Assembly: GCF_017299535.1 (NCBI RefSeq)
Contig: NZ_CP071238.1
Location: forward strand, 3,100,001 to 3,164,000
Length of the DNA stretch: 64,000 bases
DNA from: Serratia marcescens subsp. marcescens ATCC 13880
Lineage (GTDB): Bacteria > Pseudomonadota > Gammaproteobacteria > Enterobacterales > Enterobacteriaceae
Direction: 5' to 3'
Positions 45,162 through 53,441 of this stretch are shown here, piece after piece. Within the stretch, counting starts at the first letter, position 1; every line of letters begins with the position of its first letter. The notes beneath the pieces were generated by a model. The model saw only the letters and a list, made by a program, of their open reading frames with translations, made no database searches and was not told where the DNA came from. Made by a program: the position numbers and the translations under genes.

Positions 45162-45698
45162 ATGTCAAACTCGAAATCCCGCAGCGGGCAGAAATTCATC
45201 GCCCGCAACCGCGCGCCGCGCGTACAGATTGAATACGATGTCGAAATTTATGGCGCAGAGCGCAAAATCCAGCTGCCGTTCGTGATGGGCGTGATGGCGG
45301 ATCTGGTGGGGAAAGCGGTCGATCCGCAAGCCAGCGTGGAAGAACGCAAATTCATGGAAATCGACGTCGACAACTTCGACGAGCGTATGAAGTCGCTGAA
45401 ACCGCGCGTCGCTTACCAGGTTGACAACACCCTGACCGGCGAAGGCAAGCTGAACATCGATCTGACCTTCGAAAGCATGGAAGACTTCTCCCCCGCCGCT
45501 ATCGCCCGCAAGGTCGACGCGCTGGACAATCTGCTGGACGCCCGCACCCAGCTTTCCAACCTGCTGTCCTACATGGACGGCAAGAACGGCGCCGAAGAGC
45601 TGATCTCCAAGATCCTGCAAAACCCGGCGCTGCTGCAATCCCTGACCGACGCGCCGAAGCCGGCGGTTAACGATGACAACAACGAGCGTGAGGATTAA
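45162..45698 (+). CDS. tssB: T6SS sheath small subunit TssB (VipA)
   Basis: Forms the contractile sheath with TssC. 178 residues with the typical blocks KFIARNRAPRVQIEYDVEIY, LPFVMGVMADLVGKAVDPQA, ERKFMEIDVDNFDERMKSLK and a C-terminal conserved region (DALDNLLDARTQLSNLLSYM). Starts after a good ribosome binding site (GATGGAG) and is followed by tssC after 3 bases. Confidence 0.98.
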   Translation: MSNSKSRSGQKFIARNRAPRVQIEYDVEIYGAERKIQLPFVMGVMADLVGKAVDPQASVEERKFMEIDVDNFDERMKSLKPRVAYQVDNTLTGEGKLNIDLTFESMEDFSPAAIARKVDALDNLLDARTQLSNLLSYMDGKNGAEELISKILQNPALLQSLTDAPKPAVNDDNNERED

Positions 45699-45701
45699 TC
45701 G

Positions 45702-47207
45702 ATGAGCAACTCGCCTCAGCAACAGAATGCGTTGCAAACCACCGAGACTTTTTCCAGCGATGAATTCAGCGCGCTGTTGAACAAAGAGTTCCGGCCAAAG
45801 ACCGACCAGGCCAAAGAAGCAGTCGAGAACGCGGTGAAAACCCTGGCGCAGCAGGCGCTGGAAAATACCGTCACCGTTTCTTCCGACGCCTACCGCACCA
45901 TCCAGGCGCTGATCGCGGAAATCGACGAAAAGCTGTCGCAGCAGATCAACCAGATCATTCACCACGACGATTTCCAGAAGCTGGAAGGCGCGTGGCACGG
46001 CCTGCACTACCTGGTCAACAACTCTGAAACCGACGAGATGCTGAAGATCCGCTTCATGAGCATTTCCAAGCAGGAGCTGGGTCGCACGCTGAAGCGCTAT
46101 AAAGGCGTGGGCTGGGATCAGAGCCCGATCTTCAAGAAAGTCTACGAAGAAGAGTATGGCCAGTTCGGCGGCGAACCGTTCGGCTGCCTGGTGGGCGACT
46201 ACTACTTCGATCACAGCCCGCAGGACGTGGAGCTGCTGGGCGAAATGGCCAAGATCGGCGCCGCCTCGCACTGCCCGTTCATCGCCGGCACCGCGCCGAG
46301 CGTGATGCAGATGGAGTCCTGGCAGGAGCTCTCCAACCCGCGCGATCTGACCAAGATTTTCCAGAACACCGAGTACGCCGCCTGGCGCAGCCTGCGTGAG
46401 TCGGAAGACGCGCGCTACCTGGGGCTGGTGATGCCGCGCTTCCTGGCGCGCCTGCCGTACGGCATCCGCACCAACCCGGTGGACGAGTTTGACTTCGAAG
46501 AAGACACCGACGGCGCGACCCACGGCAACTACACCTGGACCAACGCCGCCTACGCCATGGCCGCCAACATCAACCGTTCGTTCAAAGAGTTCGGCTGGTG
46601 CACCGCCATTCGCGGGGTGGAGTCCGGCGGCGCGGTGGAAAACCTGCCGTGCCACACCTTCCCGAGCGACGACGGCGGCGTGGACATGAAGTGCCCGACC
46701 GAGATCGCCATCAGCGACCGCCGCGAAGCCGAGCTGGCCAAAAACGGCTTTATGCCGCTGGTGCACCGCAAAAACTCCGACTTCGCCGCCTTTATCGGCG
46801 CGCAGTCGCTGCAGAAGCCGGCGGAATACTACGACGCCGACGCCTCCGCCAACGCCCAGCTTTCCGCGCGCCTGCCGTATCTGTTCGCCTGCTGCCGCTT
46901 CGCGCATTACCTGAAGTGCATCGTGCGCGACAAAATTGGTTCCTTCCGCGAGCGCGACGACATGGAGCGCTGGCTGAACGACTGGATCATGAACTACGTG
47001 GACGGCGATCCGGCCAACTCCTCGCAGGAAACCAAGTCGCGCAAACCGCTGGCCGCGGCGGAAGTGCAGGTGGAAGAGATCGAAGACAACCCAGGCTATT
47101 ACAGCGCCAAGTTCTTCCTGCGCCCGCACTACCAGCTGGAAGGTCTGACCGTCTCCCTGCGCCTGGTGTCGAAGCTGCCTTCGCTGAAACAAAACGACGC
47201 GTCCTGA
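45702..47207 (+). CDS. tssC: T6SS sheath large subunit TssC (VipB)
   Basis: Major sheath protein recycled by ClpV. 501 residues; conserved blocks include DFQKLEGAWHGLHYLVNNSE, LVGDYYFDHSPQDVELLGEM, GAASHCPFIAGTAPSVMQME and MPRFLARLPYGIRTNPVDEF, with the C-terminal GYYSAKFFLRPHYQLEGLTV. Length matches the family. Coupled closely to tssB; hairpin at 47219-47240 follows. Confidence 0.98.
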   Translation: MSNSPQQQNALQTTETFSSDEFSALLNKEFRPKTDQAKEAVENAVKTLAQQALENTVTVSSDAYRTIQALIAEIDEKLSQQINQIIHHDDFQKLEGAWHGLHYLVNNSETDEMLKIRFMSISKQELGRTLKRYKGVGWDQSPIFKKVYEEEYGQFGGEPFGCLVGDYYFDHSPQDVELLGEMAKIGAASHCPFIAGTAPSVMQMESWQELSNPRDLTKIFQNTEYAAWRSLRESEDARYLGLVMPRFLARLPYGIRTNPVDEFDFEEDTDGATHGNYTWTNAAYAMAANINRSFKEFGWCTAIRGVESGGAVENLPCHTFPSDDGGVDMKCPTEIAISDRREAELAKNGFMPLVHRKNSDFAAFIGAQSLQKPAEYYDADASANAQLSARLPYLFACCRFAHYLKCIVRDKIGSFRERDDMERWLNDWIMNYVDGDPANSSQETKSRKPLAAAEVQVEEIEDNPGYYSAKFFLRPHYQLEGLTVSLRLVSKLPSLKQNDAS

Positions 47208-47511
47208 TGGGCTGAAGTCAGGCCGCGGTAGTGCGGCCTGGCTGATACATCAACCTCATCGTCAGCCTATCGCAGAAAACCCGGATCGCATGTGGAACCA
47301 AGATAACGCGAAATAATTAAGCATTGAGCCATTAGCACTTAATAGTGGCTCGGTAACCCGTACCGATAGTTTTCGGTATTTAAGAAGGTGCATGGCACAA
47401 GGATATAAATTGGTAATGCATTACCACACTTGCAATTCCTGCTGCTATTACCTGAGTTTTTCAACGTAACGTTAATACTACTGTTAACCCTTAATAAAGA
47501 GTGAAGAAACT
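47208..47511. other. Intergenic region before hcp
   Basis: 304 bases, the right half AT-rich. It begins with a hairpin and probably contains a separate hcp promoter, which would fit the high Hcp output of active T6SS. No gene is supported here; a ribosome binding site (AGAGTGAAG) lies just before hcp. Confidence 0.6.
47219..47240 (+). terminator. Hairpin after tssC
   Basis: CAGGCCGC and GCGGCCTG form a perfect 8-base stem around GGTAGT, 11 bases after the tssC stop. There is no T-run, so it may be a partial terminator or a 3' stabilising stem. Confidence 0.45.
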
Positions 47512-47994
47512 ATGGCTATTGATATGTTCCTGAAAGTTGAAGGTGCCAGCGGCGAATCTAAAGATTCGAATCACAAAGGCTGGACCGACATTACTTCTTT
47601 CTCCTGGGGCGCTTCTCAACCGGGCAATATGGGCGTTGGCGGCGGCGGCGGCGCCGGTAAAGTGTGCTTCAACGATCTGCACGTTAACGCGCTGGTCGAC
47701 AAGTCAACCCCGGCGCTGCTGAAGCACTGCTCCAGCGGTAAGCACCTGACCAAGGTTGAGTTGTCTGTCTGCAAGGCGGGCGGTACTCAGGTTGAGTACG
47801 TTAAAATCACCCTGGACGACGTGCTGGTCACCGCCGTGCAGTACACCGGCGCAGGCGGCGAAGACACCGTGGGCGTCACCTACTCCTTCCAGGCGGCGAA
47901 AGTGAAACAGCAATACTGGGAGCAGAGCGACAAAGGCGGCAAAGGCGCCGAAAGCAGCGCAGGTTGGAACATCAAGGAAAACCGCGAAGCTTAA
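47512..47994 (+). CDS. hcp: T6SS tube protein Hcp (TssD)
   Basis: Hexameric ring protein that stacks into the expelled inner tube and can carry small effectors in its lumen. 160 residues with MAIDMFLKVEGASGESKDSN, KGWTDITSFSWGASQPGN, the glycine-rich VGGGGGAGKVCFNDLHVNAL loop and VTYSFQAAKVKQQYWEQSDK at the C-terminus. No effector extension. Placed directly before the amidase effector, whose family is known to travel with Hcp. Confidence 0.98.
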   Translation: MAIDMFLKVEGASGESKDSNHKGWTDITSFSWGASQPGNMGVGGGGGAGKVCFNDLHVNALVDKSTPALLKHCSSGKHLTKVELSVCKAGGTQVEYVKITLDDVLVTAVQYTGAGGEDTVGVTYSFQAAKVKQQYWEQSDKGGKGAESSAGWNIKENREA

Positions 47995-48002
47995 TCTGCA
48001 TG

Positions 48003-48024
48003 CCCCCCGGTTACGGCCGGGGGG
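48003..48024 (+). terminator. Hairpin between hcp and the amidase effector
   Basis: CCCCCCGG and CCGGGGGG form a strong 8-base stem around TTACGG, 9 bases after the hcp stop, followed by ATTAATAT. It may terminate most hcp transcripts and lower effector expression, or protect the hcp mRNA 3' end. Confidence 0.55.
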
Positions 48025-48044
48025 ATTAATATAGGGAAATAACA

Positions 48045-48548
48045 ATGAATAATAATCGCCCCATTTTTTCAGCAGCATGGGCTGCAAGCACTAAAATATA
48101 TAACGCGCAATATTCAGCTCAAAATGTTGCCAAGATTATCGGCGGGCGTGTCGCCATGAATATTGCGCCCAATGGAAAGTGGGAAAACACCTGCGCTGTG
48201 CGTATGAGCTACATCTTGAATAAATCTGGCTTCCCCATTCCTTATGTAAAAGATCAGACCGTATCAGGCGCCGATCGTCAATGGTATTTTTTTAGAGTTA
48301 AAGATCTTATCGCTTATCTGACAAAGATCTGGGGCAAACCCGACCTTCGAGTCAAATTCCCTCCTCCAGGTGGTGGTGAATTAGCCGGAAAGAAAGGGAT
48401 CATACTGTTTGAAATTGCAGGTTGGAGCGATGCTGGAGGACATGCTACGCTTTGGAATGGGAACGGCGATTGTTATGATCATTGCTATTTCAATGAACCA
48501 GAAGCTCGCTATACAACAAATTACGCTAACTTTTGGGTATTGAGATGA
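48045..48548 (+). CDS. T6SS amidase effector, Tae4/Ssp1-like
   Basis: Predicted NlpC/P60-type peptidoglycan amidase that cleaves D-Glu/mDAP bonds in target cells. 167 residues with catalytic Cys 50 (KWENTCAVRMSYILN) and His 133 (WSDAGGHATLWNG); these positions match my recollection of S. marcescens Ssp1. There is no signal peptide, as expected for T6SS cargo. A pair of cysteines (143 and 147) might form a disulfide. The DNA is visibly richer in A+T than the core genes. Its stop overlaps the ATG of the first immunity gene (ATGA), and hcp lies just upstream. Confidence 0.93.
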   Translation: MNNNRPIFSAAWAASTKIYNAQYSAQNVAKIIGGRVAMNIAPNGKWENTCAVRMSYILNKSGFPIPYVKDQTVSGADRQWYFFRVKDLIAYLTKIWGKPDLRVKFPPPGGGELAGKKGIILFEIAGWSDAGGHATLWNGNGDCYDHCYFNEPEARYTTNYANFWVLR

Positions 48549-49003
48549 AAAAAATCCTTATCTCTTTTCTTTGTATATATGCTACTTGTGCTATAGCACA
48601 GAAAAACCAAGAAGAACCCATTGAAAAGTGGCCACCGCAAGCGGCGTACCGAAACTATTTGCAAAACTACAAGGATATTGCTCTGACCTACTGCATTTCC
48701 GTCGCTTATAAGACATCACCAGAGGCTAGCAAAGATGCAATTGCCTCATCGAATGGTATCGATGCTTGGTCATACTATGCAATTCGTGATGAAGAATCCC
48801 CTATCATCAAGCTGACAAAGCAGTATTTGCAAAAGAATTACAATGCTAAGGATGGGAAAAGCCGCTTAGACTTAATGAAGTGCATGGATATGTACCACAG
48901 TGAAGAGCTTGATAAACTTGCGAAAGATTATGTACAGCGCCCTAATGATAATTGGGTGAAAGACAATCCGGACAGAGTAAATGAAAACCCTCCTCGGAAA
49001 TAA
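48545..49003 (+). CDS. Tai4/Rap-like immunity protein A
   Basis: Periplasmic immunity protein for the adjacent amidase. The ATG at 48545 overlaps the effector stop and begins a signal peptide (MKKILISFLCIYATCAIAQ), giving 152 residues; an in-frame TTG at 48533 would lie inside the effector. The mature part shows the family pattern YLQNYKDIALTYCISVAYKT, KDAIASSNGIDAWSYY and KQYLQKNYNAKDGKSRLDLM then KCMD, with two Cys residues likely to be paired. Being coupled to the effector makes it the first candidate for cognate immunity. AT-rich. Confidence 0.85.
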   Translation: MKKILISFLCIYATCAIAQKNQEEPIEKWPPQAAYRNYLQNYKDIALTYCISVAYKTSPEASKDAIASSNGIDAWSYYAIRDEESPIIKLTKQYLQKNYNAKDGKSRLDLMKCMDMYHSEELDKLAKDYVQRPNDNWVKDNPDRVNENPPRK

Positions 49004-49006
49004 TCA

Positions 49007-49369
49007 GTGAAAAAAATCTCACTGACTGTGGCCATCGCCGCAACGTTGAACGTCAATGCAGCGACAGAAATTGACTATTCCCCTGCCGAGTACCTCAAAA
49101 ACTACGCGCTTAGCGTTTGTATCGCCGAGGGGTACTCAGCAAAAGAAGTCAAAAACGATGCCACCGCCACCGCCAGGGGTTACATGGAGTTCGGCGATTA
49201 TTCTCTGGAAGCGCATACCGCTGTCAGGACGCTGGCAAAAGAATTTCTGGCAAAGCACTATGACAGCATGTCTGGGGAGCCGATGACGATGGCAAAGTGC
49301 ATCGATCTTGTACATAGCCAAGCACTGCAAGCCATCATCAAAAAATATCATGGAAAAGACGATAATTGA
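49007..49369 (+). CDS. Tai4/Rap-like immunity protein B
   Basis: Second immunity-like protein, 120 residues, GTG start 3 bases after the previous stop. A signal peptide (MKKISLTVAIAATLNVNA) is followed by YSPAEYLKNYALSVCIAEGY, KNDATATARGYMEFGDYS and EFLAKHYDSMSGEPMTMAKC, the same Cys...KDA...YL...KC layout as protein A. It is not identical to A, so the target amidase may be the same or a related one. In S. marcescens an extra Rap homologue near Ssp1 has been described, as I recall. Confidence 0.83.
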   Translation: MKKISLTVAIAATLNVNAATEIDYSPAEYLKNYALSVCIAEGYSAKEVKNDATATARGYMEFGDYSLEAHTAVRTLAKEFLAKHYDSMSGEPMTMAKCIDLVHSQALQAIIKKYHGKDDN

Positions 49370-49414
49370 TATCCGGGGTTATTAAACGAGGGATTTTCTT
49401 AAAGGTGATCTTGG

Positions 49415-49804
49415 ATGAGAAAACACAATAACTTTCTGGTGTTTCTACTGCTCGCAAGTCAGATGGCCTTTGCTGAAACCTCTGTTGACTCTCTACCGCA
49501 AGAAACATTGTATAAAAATTGGTTAATCAGTCGTTGTTTGGGAAAGTTTACAGATTCAGAAAACACTAGGAAAGACGCGTTTAGAAGCGCCAGCGCTTAT
49601 CTGGAATTTAGCAAGCTGCCCCTTTCCGCGTTTGAAGAGGGTGAGAAGCTGGTGGAGAGTTATTTAACACAAGAGCGTCAAGCGGCTACCACTGATAGTT
49701 ATCATACGCTTGAATGCCTCGCTTTATCCCAATCAAAAGACGCTCATAAAATCTTCATCAAGAATAAAGCAATTCACGCAGCGAAAGAAAACAATAAACC
49801 TTAG
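49415..49804 (+). CDS. Tai4/Rap-like immunity protein C
   Basis: Third immunity-like protein, 129 residues, with a signal peptide (MRKHNNFLVFLLLASQMAFA) and the pattern ETLYKNWLISRCLGKFTDSE, RKDAFRSASAYLEFSKLP and LVESYLTQERQAATTDSYHT then LECLALS. Two Cys are in register with those of A and B, but the sequence is the most divergent. No amidase gene precedes it here; in the related S. marcescens Db10 locus (from memory) a second amidase, Ssp2, has its own immunity gene, so this may be an orphan left after loss of a toxin. AAAGG precedes the ATG. Confidence 0.75.
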   Translation: MRKHNNFLVFLLLASQMAFAETSVDSLPQETLYKNWLISRCLGKFTDSENTRKDAFRSASAYLEFSKLPLSAFEEGEKLVESYLTQERQAATTDSYHTLECLALSQSKDAHKIFIKNKAIHAAKENNKP

Positions 49805-49821
49805 TCACAAAATCACTTTAC

Positions 49822-49855
49822 GGCTTGCCAAAATACCCGCCAATTTTGGCAAGCC
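49822..49855 (+). terminator. Strong hairpin before tagH
   Basis: GGCTTGCCAAAAT and ATTTTGGCAAGCC form a perfect 13-base stem around an 8-base loop. It separates the effector-immunity cassette from tagH. A T-run is absent, so termination is uncertain. Confidence 0.55.
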
Positions 49856-49907
49856 AAAGATCGAATCATTAATTATTGCACTACCTCCTAATCAGCAGGA
49901 ATGCCTT

Positions 49908-51638
49908 ATGCGATTTTCCATTGTAAAAAATAAAAGCGGCCAGGTTCCGCCGCAGAGCAGTTGCGATTTTCTGCCGCCGGGCGGCACCATCGGCCGCAGC
50001 GTGGACAACAACCTGGTGCTGCCGGACGAAGAGCGCGCCATTTCCCGCCTGCAGGCGATCGTGCATATTTCCGCTGACGGCGAATGCCGCATCACCAACC
50101 GCGGCAACGTTACCCGCGTGCTGCTGAATGACATTCCGCTGGAACGTGGCCGCCAGGTTGAACTGCAGGACGGCGACGTGCTCGGCATCGACGATTACCA
50201 GATTGAAGTCAGCGCGCTGCACCAGCACGCCGCGCCACAGGCTCAACCGGTGGCCAAGGCTGTTGCCTCTGCTGTGCCCCCTGCCGCCGCCGCTAAAGAA
50301 AAATCCGCCGCGCCAATCCCCAACGAAATCTGGGACAGCCTGGTGGAAGAATTTACGCCGAATGCGCCGGCCGCCGTCACGCCGCCGCCGGCCGCCAATC
50401 CAGACAGCCATCCGCTGTTGGACACCCCCGCTCGCGAGCTGAACCCGGCCGATCCGCTAGCGCAGCTGGCGGGCGAGGTCGATCTGCGCCAGCTGCAACA
50501 GCAACAAACCGATCCGGCGGCGCTGTTCAACACCGACACCACTTTTGAACGCGAACACATTCTGGCCGATACCACCCCCAGCGCGCTGCTGGCGGAGCAG
50601 GCTGCGCCGCCGCGTCCGGCAACTCCGGCCCGGAATGCGCAGCAACCGGAGCAGGAGTTGGATCCGCTGGCGCTGTTCGGCGGTTCATCCGCGCCCGCTT
50701 CGCCAGAGACGTTAAACAGCAACGATCCGCTGGGTCTGCTGATGGGCGGCGCCGTGCCACTGGCACAGCCTGAGGAGCCGGTACAGCCGCCCGCGCCGCC
50801 GTCTCCGCCACCGATGGCCGCACAACCACAAGCGCCGCGCCCTCAGCCGACGCCGCCGCCCGTGCAGATCCCCGAGCCACAGCCCCAACCTGCACCGCAG
50901 TTCAGCCAGCAGGAACCGCCTGCGCAGCCGCCGCGTCCGCGCCAGGGCAACCGCCTGGGCATCGATCCGGTCGCCTACCAGTCCGCTCAGCGGCAGCACG
51001 CCGCCGCGCCGAGTGGCGACGCATTGGAGGGGCCGTTGCTGGCGGCGCTGCTGCAAGGCATCGGTCTCGACGATCTGCAACCGCAGCCGCACTTTGACGA
51101 ACAGCAGATCCGCCTGGCCGGTCGCCTGCTGAGCCTGTTCTCGCAAGGCACCGTCGCCCTGCTCTCATCCCGCTCGATCCTCAAGCGCGGCGTGAAGGCC
51201 GAGATGACCATGATCCTCGACGAAGCCAACAACCCGTTCAAGCTGCTGCCTTCGGGAAAAACGGTGCTGATGCAGATGTTCGGTAGCCAGATGCCGGGCT
51301 TTATGCCGCCGGAACAGGCGGTGCGCGACGCGCTGATCGACCTGCAGGCGCACCAGCTGGGGATGATCGCCGGTATTCGCGCCATCATCGCCGCCATGCT
51401 GCAGTCGTTCAACCCGGAGCGCCTCGAAGAGGAGGCGCGCAAGGAAGGCGTGGCGCCGCGCCTGTCGCTGCCCGCCAACCGCAAGGCTGCGCTGTGGGAC
51501 TACTTCGTGAAGAACTATCAGCAAACCTCCGGCGAGATCGAGGACGATTTCCACACCCTGTTTGGCGAAGCCTTCCTGCACGCCTATGACGTTGAAGTGA
51601 ATCAATACAAAGACTCACAGACCAAACCGGACGCGTAA
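49908..51638 (+). CDS. T6SS FHA-domain protein TagH (Fha)
   Basis: Phosphothreonine-binding scaffold of the PpkA/PppA pathway. I placed the start at 49908 (AGGA 7 bases upstream) because the FHA domain begins MRFSIVKNKSGQVPPQSSC; upstream in-frame starts overlap immunity gene C. 576 residues: FHA domain with GRSVDNNLVLPDEERAISRL (about 30-49) and TNRGNVTRVLLND, a long Pro/Ala/Gln-rich linker (about 110-360), and a C-terminal domain (GLDDLQPQPHFDEQQIRLAG to the end) of the type seen in T6SS FHA proteins. Coupled to pppA through TAATG. Confidence 0.92.
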   Translation: MRFSIVKNKSGQVPPQSSCDFLPPGGTIGRSVDNNLVLPDEERAISRLQAIVHISADGECRITNRGNVTRVLLNDIPLERGRQVELQDGDVLGIDDYQIEVSALHQHAAPQAQPVAKAVASAVPPAAAAKEKSAAPIPNEIWDSLVEEFTPNAPAAVTPPPAANPDSHPLLDTPARELNPADPLAQLAGEVDLRQLQQQQTDPAALFNTDTTFEREHILADTTPSALLAEQAAPPRPATPARNAQQPEQELDPLALFGGSSAPASPETLNSNDPLGLLMGGAVPLAQPEEPVQPPAPPSPPPMAAQPQAPRPQPTPPPVQIPEPQPQPAPQFSQQEPPAQPPRPRQGNRLGIDPVAYQSAQRQHAAAPSGDALEGPLLAALLQGIGLDDLQPQPHFDEQQIRLAGRLLSLFSQGTVALLSSRSILKRGVKAEMTMILDEANNPFKLLPSGKTVLMQMFGSQMPGFMPPEQAVRDALIDLQAHQLGMIAGIRAIIAAMLQSFNPERLEEEARKEGVAPRLSLPANRKAALWDYFVKNYQQTSGEIEDDFHTLFGEAFLHAYDVEVNQYKDSQTKPDA

Positions 51639-52411
51639 TGAATATCACCATAGCCTCTACCTCCAACCAGGGCGGCCGCGCCTCCAACCAGGATCAGACC
51701 GGCGAGGTGCTCGGCAACCGCGCCGCCTGCTTCGTGGTGTGCGACGGCATCGCCGGTTTTCCGGGCGGCGATATCGCCGCCAAACTGGCGCGCGACACCA
51801 TTTTGCAAAACTTTGACGGCGAAAAGCACCTGAACGCCCAGAGCATTCGTCAGCACATCACGCGCGCCAACGCCGCCATCCACCAGCAGCAGCGGCAGTC
51901 GGACGAATACAGCAAGATGGGCACCACGCTGGTCAGTCTGTTTATCGATCGCGATTACCAGCTGGCCTACTGGGCGCACGCCGGCGACAGCCGCCTGTAC
52001 CTGTTCCGCCGCGGCTACCTGCATGCCGTCACCACCGACCACAGCCTGATCCAACAGATGCAGGACGCCGGCTATCAGACCAACGGCATCAACAGCAACC
52101 TGCTGTATTTCGCGCTGGGGCTCAACGAAGAGCGCGACGCCACCTACAGCGACGTGCTGCAGCTGGAAGACGGCGACGTTTTCCTGCTGTGCACCGACGG
52201 CTTCTGGCACAGCTTCAGCCAGGCCGAACTGGAACAGTCGCTGCACATGGTCAACTCCCCCAGCGAGTGGATCGCCCTGATGCAGCAGGCATGGAAGAAA
52301 AACAATAACAGCGATAACTACAGCGCTATCGCCGTCTGGATTGGCTCACCGCAGGAAACCACCCTGCTGCATTCGCTGGCGGATGCGGAGCGGTTTCTGA
52401 GCCGCGACTGA
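51638..52411 (+). CDS. T6SS protein phosphatase PppA
   Basis: PP2C-type phosphatase that reverses PpkA phosphorylation. 257 residues with the metal-binding motifs NQGGRASNQDQTG (Asp 19 region), VVCDGIAGFPGGDIAAKLA, AHAGDSRLYLFRRG, TTDHSL, LLCTDGFW and SDNYSAIAVWIG, in the usual order. The first base of its ATG is the last base of the tagH stop. All acidic metal ligands expected of the family are present. Confidence 0.94.
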   Translation: MNITIASTSNQGGRASNQDQTGEVLGNRAACFVVCDGIAGFPGGDIAAKLARDTILQNFDGEKHLNAQSIRQHITRANAAIHQQQRQSDEYSKMGTTLVSLFIDRDYQLAYWAHAGDSRLYLFRRGYLHAVTTDHSLIQQMQDAGYQTNGINSNLLYFALGLNEERDATYSDVLQLEDGDVFLLCTDGFWHSFSQAELEQSLHMVNSPSEWIALMQQAWKKNNNSDNYSAIAVWIGSPQETTLLHSLADAERFLSRD

Positions 52412-52439
52412 GCAGCGCACATTCACAGCAAGGTTCACT

Positions 52440-53426
52440 ATGAAATATTGGATGCCGGGGCTCGTCGCCCTGATGGCGGTACCGACCGCGCAGGCGATGA
52501 ACTATCGCCTGGTTTACTCCCCCAGCCAGAAGCTGGAAGTGTTTATCGATGACGTCAAAAACAGCAATCCGGCAAGCTGGTGCGGCAAGAGCATCCCGCT
52601 GCGCATCGTCTCGGCGCAAAGCCAGGATCCGGCGGTACTGAACGACTTTCTGCCGCGCGTCGGCAATCTGTTGGAAAAGCAGTGCCCGAAAGCCGGCCAC
52701 CTGCCCTGGACGCTGACCGACAAGCGTGGAGAGAAACTGGCCAGCGGCGAAGCCGCCAAAGCGCGCGGCTGGAAACCGGTGGTCAAACAAGAGGCCTCCG
52801 AGCCGCCGGAAACCCCACCGCAACCGGCGATCCCTGCGGCGGTGGCCGTGACGTCTCCGCAGGCGGACAGCGCGCCGGCTCAGCGTTTCAGCCTGCCGCA
52901 GGGCTGCCACTTCCGCACCTACTGGAGTGACGAGGCCAACGGCGGCGCGCTGTTCATTCCCGCCGGCGCGGCGCTGCGCTGCGGCGAGGACGGCTGGCTG
53001 CAGGGCCGCGGCGCGGTCACGTTGCAACAAGGCGGCCAAACCCTCTCGCCGACGCTGTGGTTCCTGCAAGGTTACCCGCTGGCGCAGGTTAACGGCGGCG
53101 ATCGCGCGCTGACCGTCGTCAGCGCCAACGCCCAACGGCTGGTTCTGGGCGGCAACCCGCAGGCGCCGGGCAGCTTCCTGCTGCTGAGCTTCGAACCGAA
53201 GCTGCACGCCTGGGCGTTCAACGGTGAAGCGATCGTTGAAATGCCGCGCGTCGACGCCGCCGATGAGAACAAGATCAAACAGCGCGTGCAGCAGGCGCAA
53301 ACCGCCTGGCAGCCGCTGCTGAGCGCCCCCGCCCCGCTGACTTTCAAGCTGGTGGAAAAGCTGGCCACAGACCGCGTTGATCCCGCCAGCGGCAGCTACC
53401 TGTCGGTTAACGGCGCCCCTCACTGA
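52440..53426 (+). CDS. Unknown exported protein in the T6SS operon
   Basis: 328 residues, function not recognised. A signal peptide (MKYWMPGLVALMAVPTAQAM) precedes a mature protein with a N-terminal part containing two Cys (WCGKSIPLRIVSAQ and LLEKQCPKAGHLPWTLTDKR), an Ala/Pro linker with EPPETPPQPAIPA (about 120-150), and a C-terminal part with a second Cys pair (QGCHFRTYWSDEANGGALFI and ALRCGEDGWLQGRG). AAGGTTC precedes the ATG. It is flanked by pppA and tagJ in the same direction, so a T6SS accessory role in the periplasm is likely but unknown. Confidence 0.8.
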   Translation: MKYWMPGLVALMAVPTAQAMNYRLVYSPSQKLEVFIDDVKNSNPASWCGKSIPLRIVSAQSQDPAVLNDFLPRVGNLLEKQCPKAGHLPWTLTDKRGEKLASGEAAKARGWKPVVKQEASEPPETPPQPAIPAAVAVTSPQADSAPAQRFSLPQGCHFRTYWSDEANGGALFIPAGAALRCGEDGWLQGRGAVTLQQGGQTLSPTLWFLQGYPLAQVNGGDRALTVVSANAQRLVLGGNPQAPGSFLLLSFEPKLHAWAFNGEAIVEMPRVDAADENKIKQRVQQAQTAWQPLLSAPAPLTFKLVEKLATDRVDPASGSYLSVNGAPH

Positions 53427-53441
53427 TTATAAGGAAAGCCT

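Noticed and set aside
45165..47192. Long frame antisense to tssB-tssC
   Set aside because: Covers two highly conserved sheath genes; product has no recognisable domain.
49710..49907. Extended N-terminus of the FHA protein
   Set aside because: The upstream in-frame extension overlaps immunity gene C and the hairpin; a good ribosome binding site supports the ATG at 49908.
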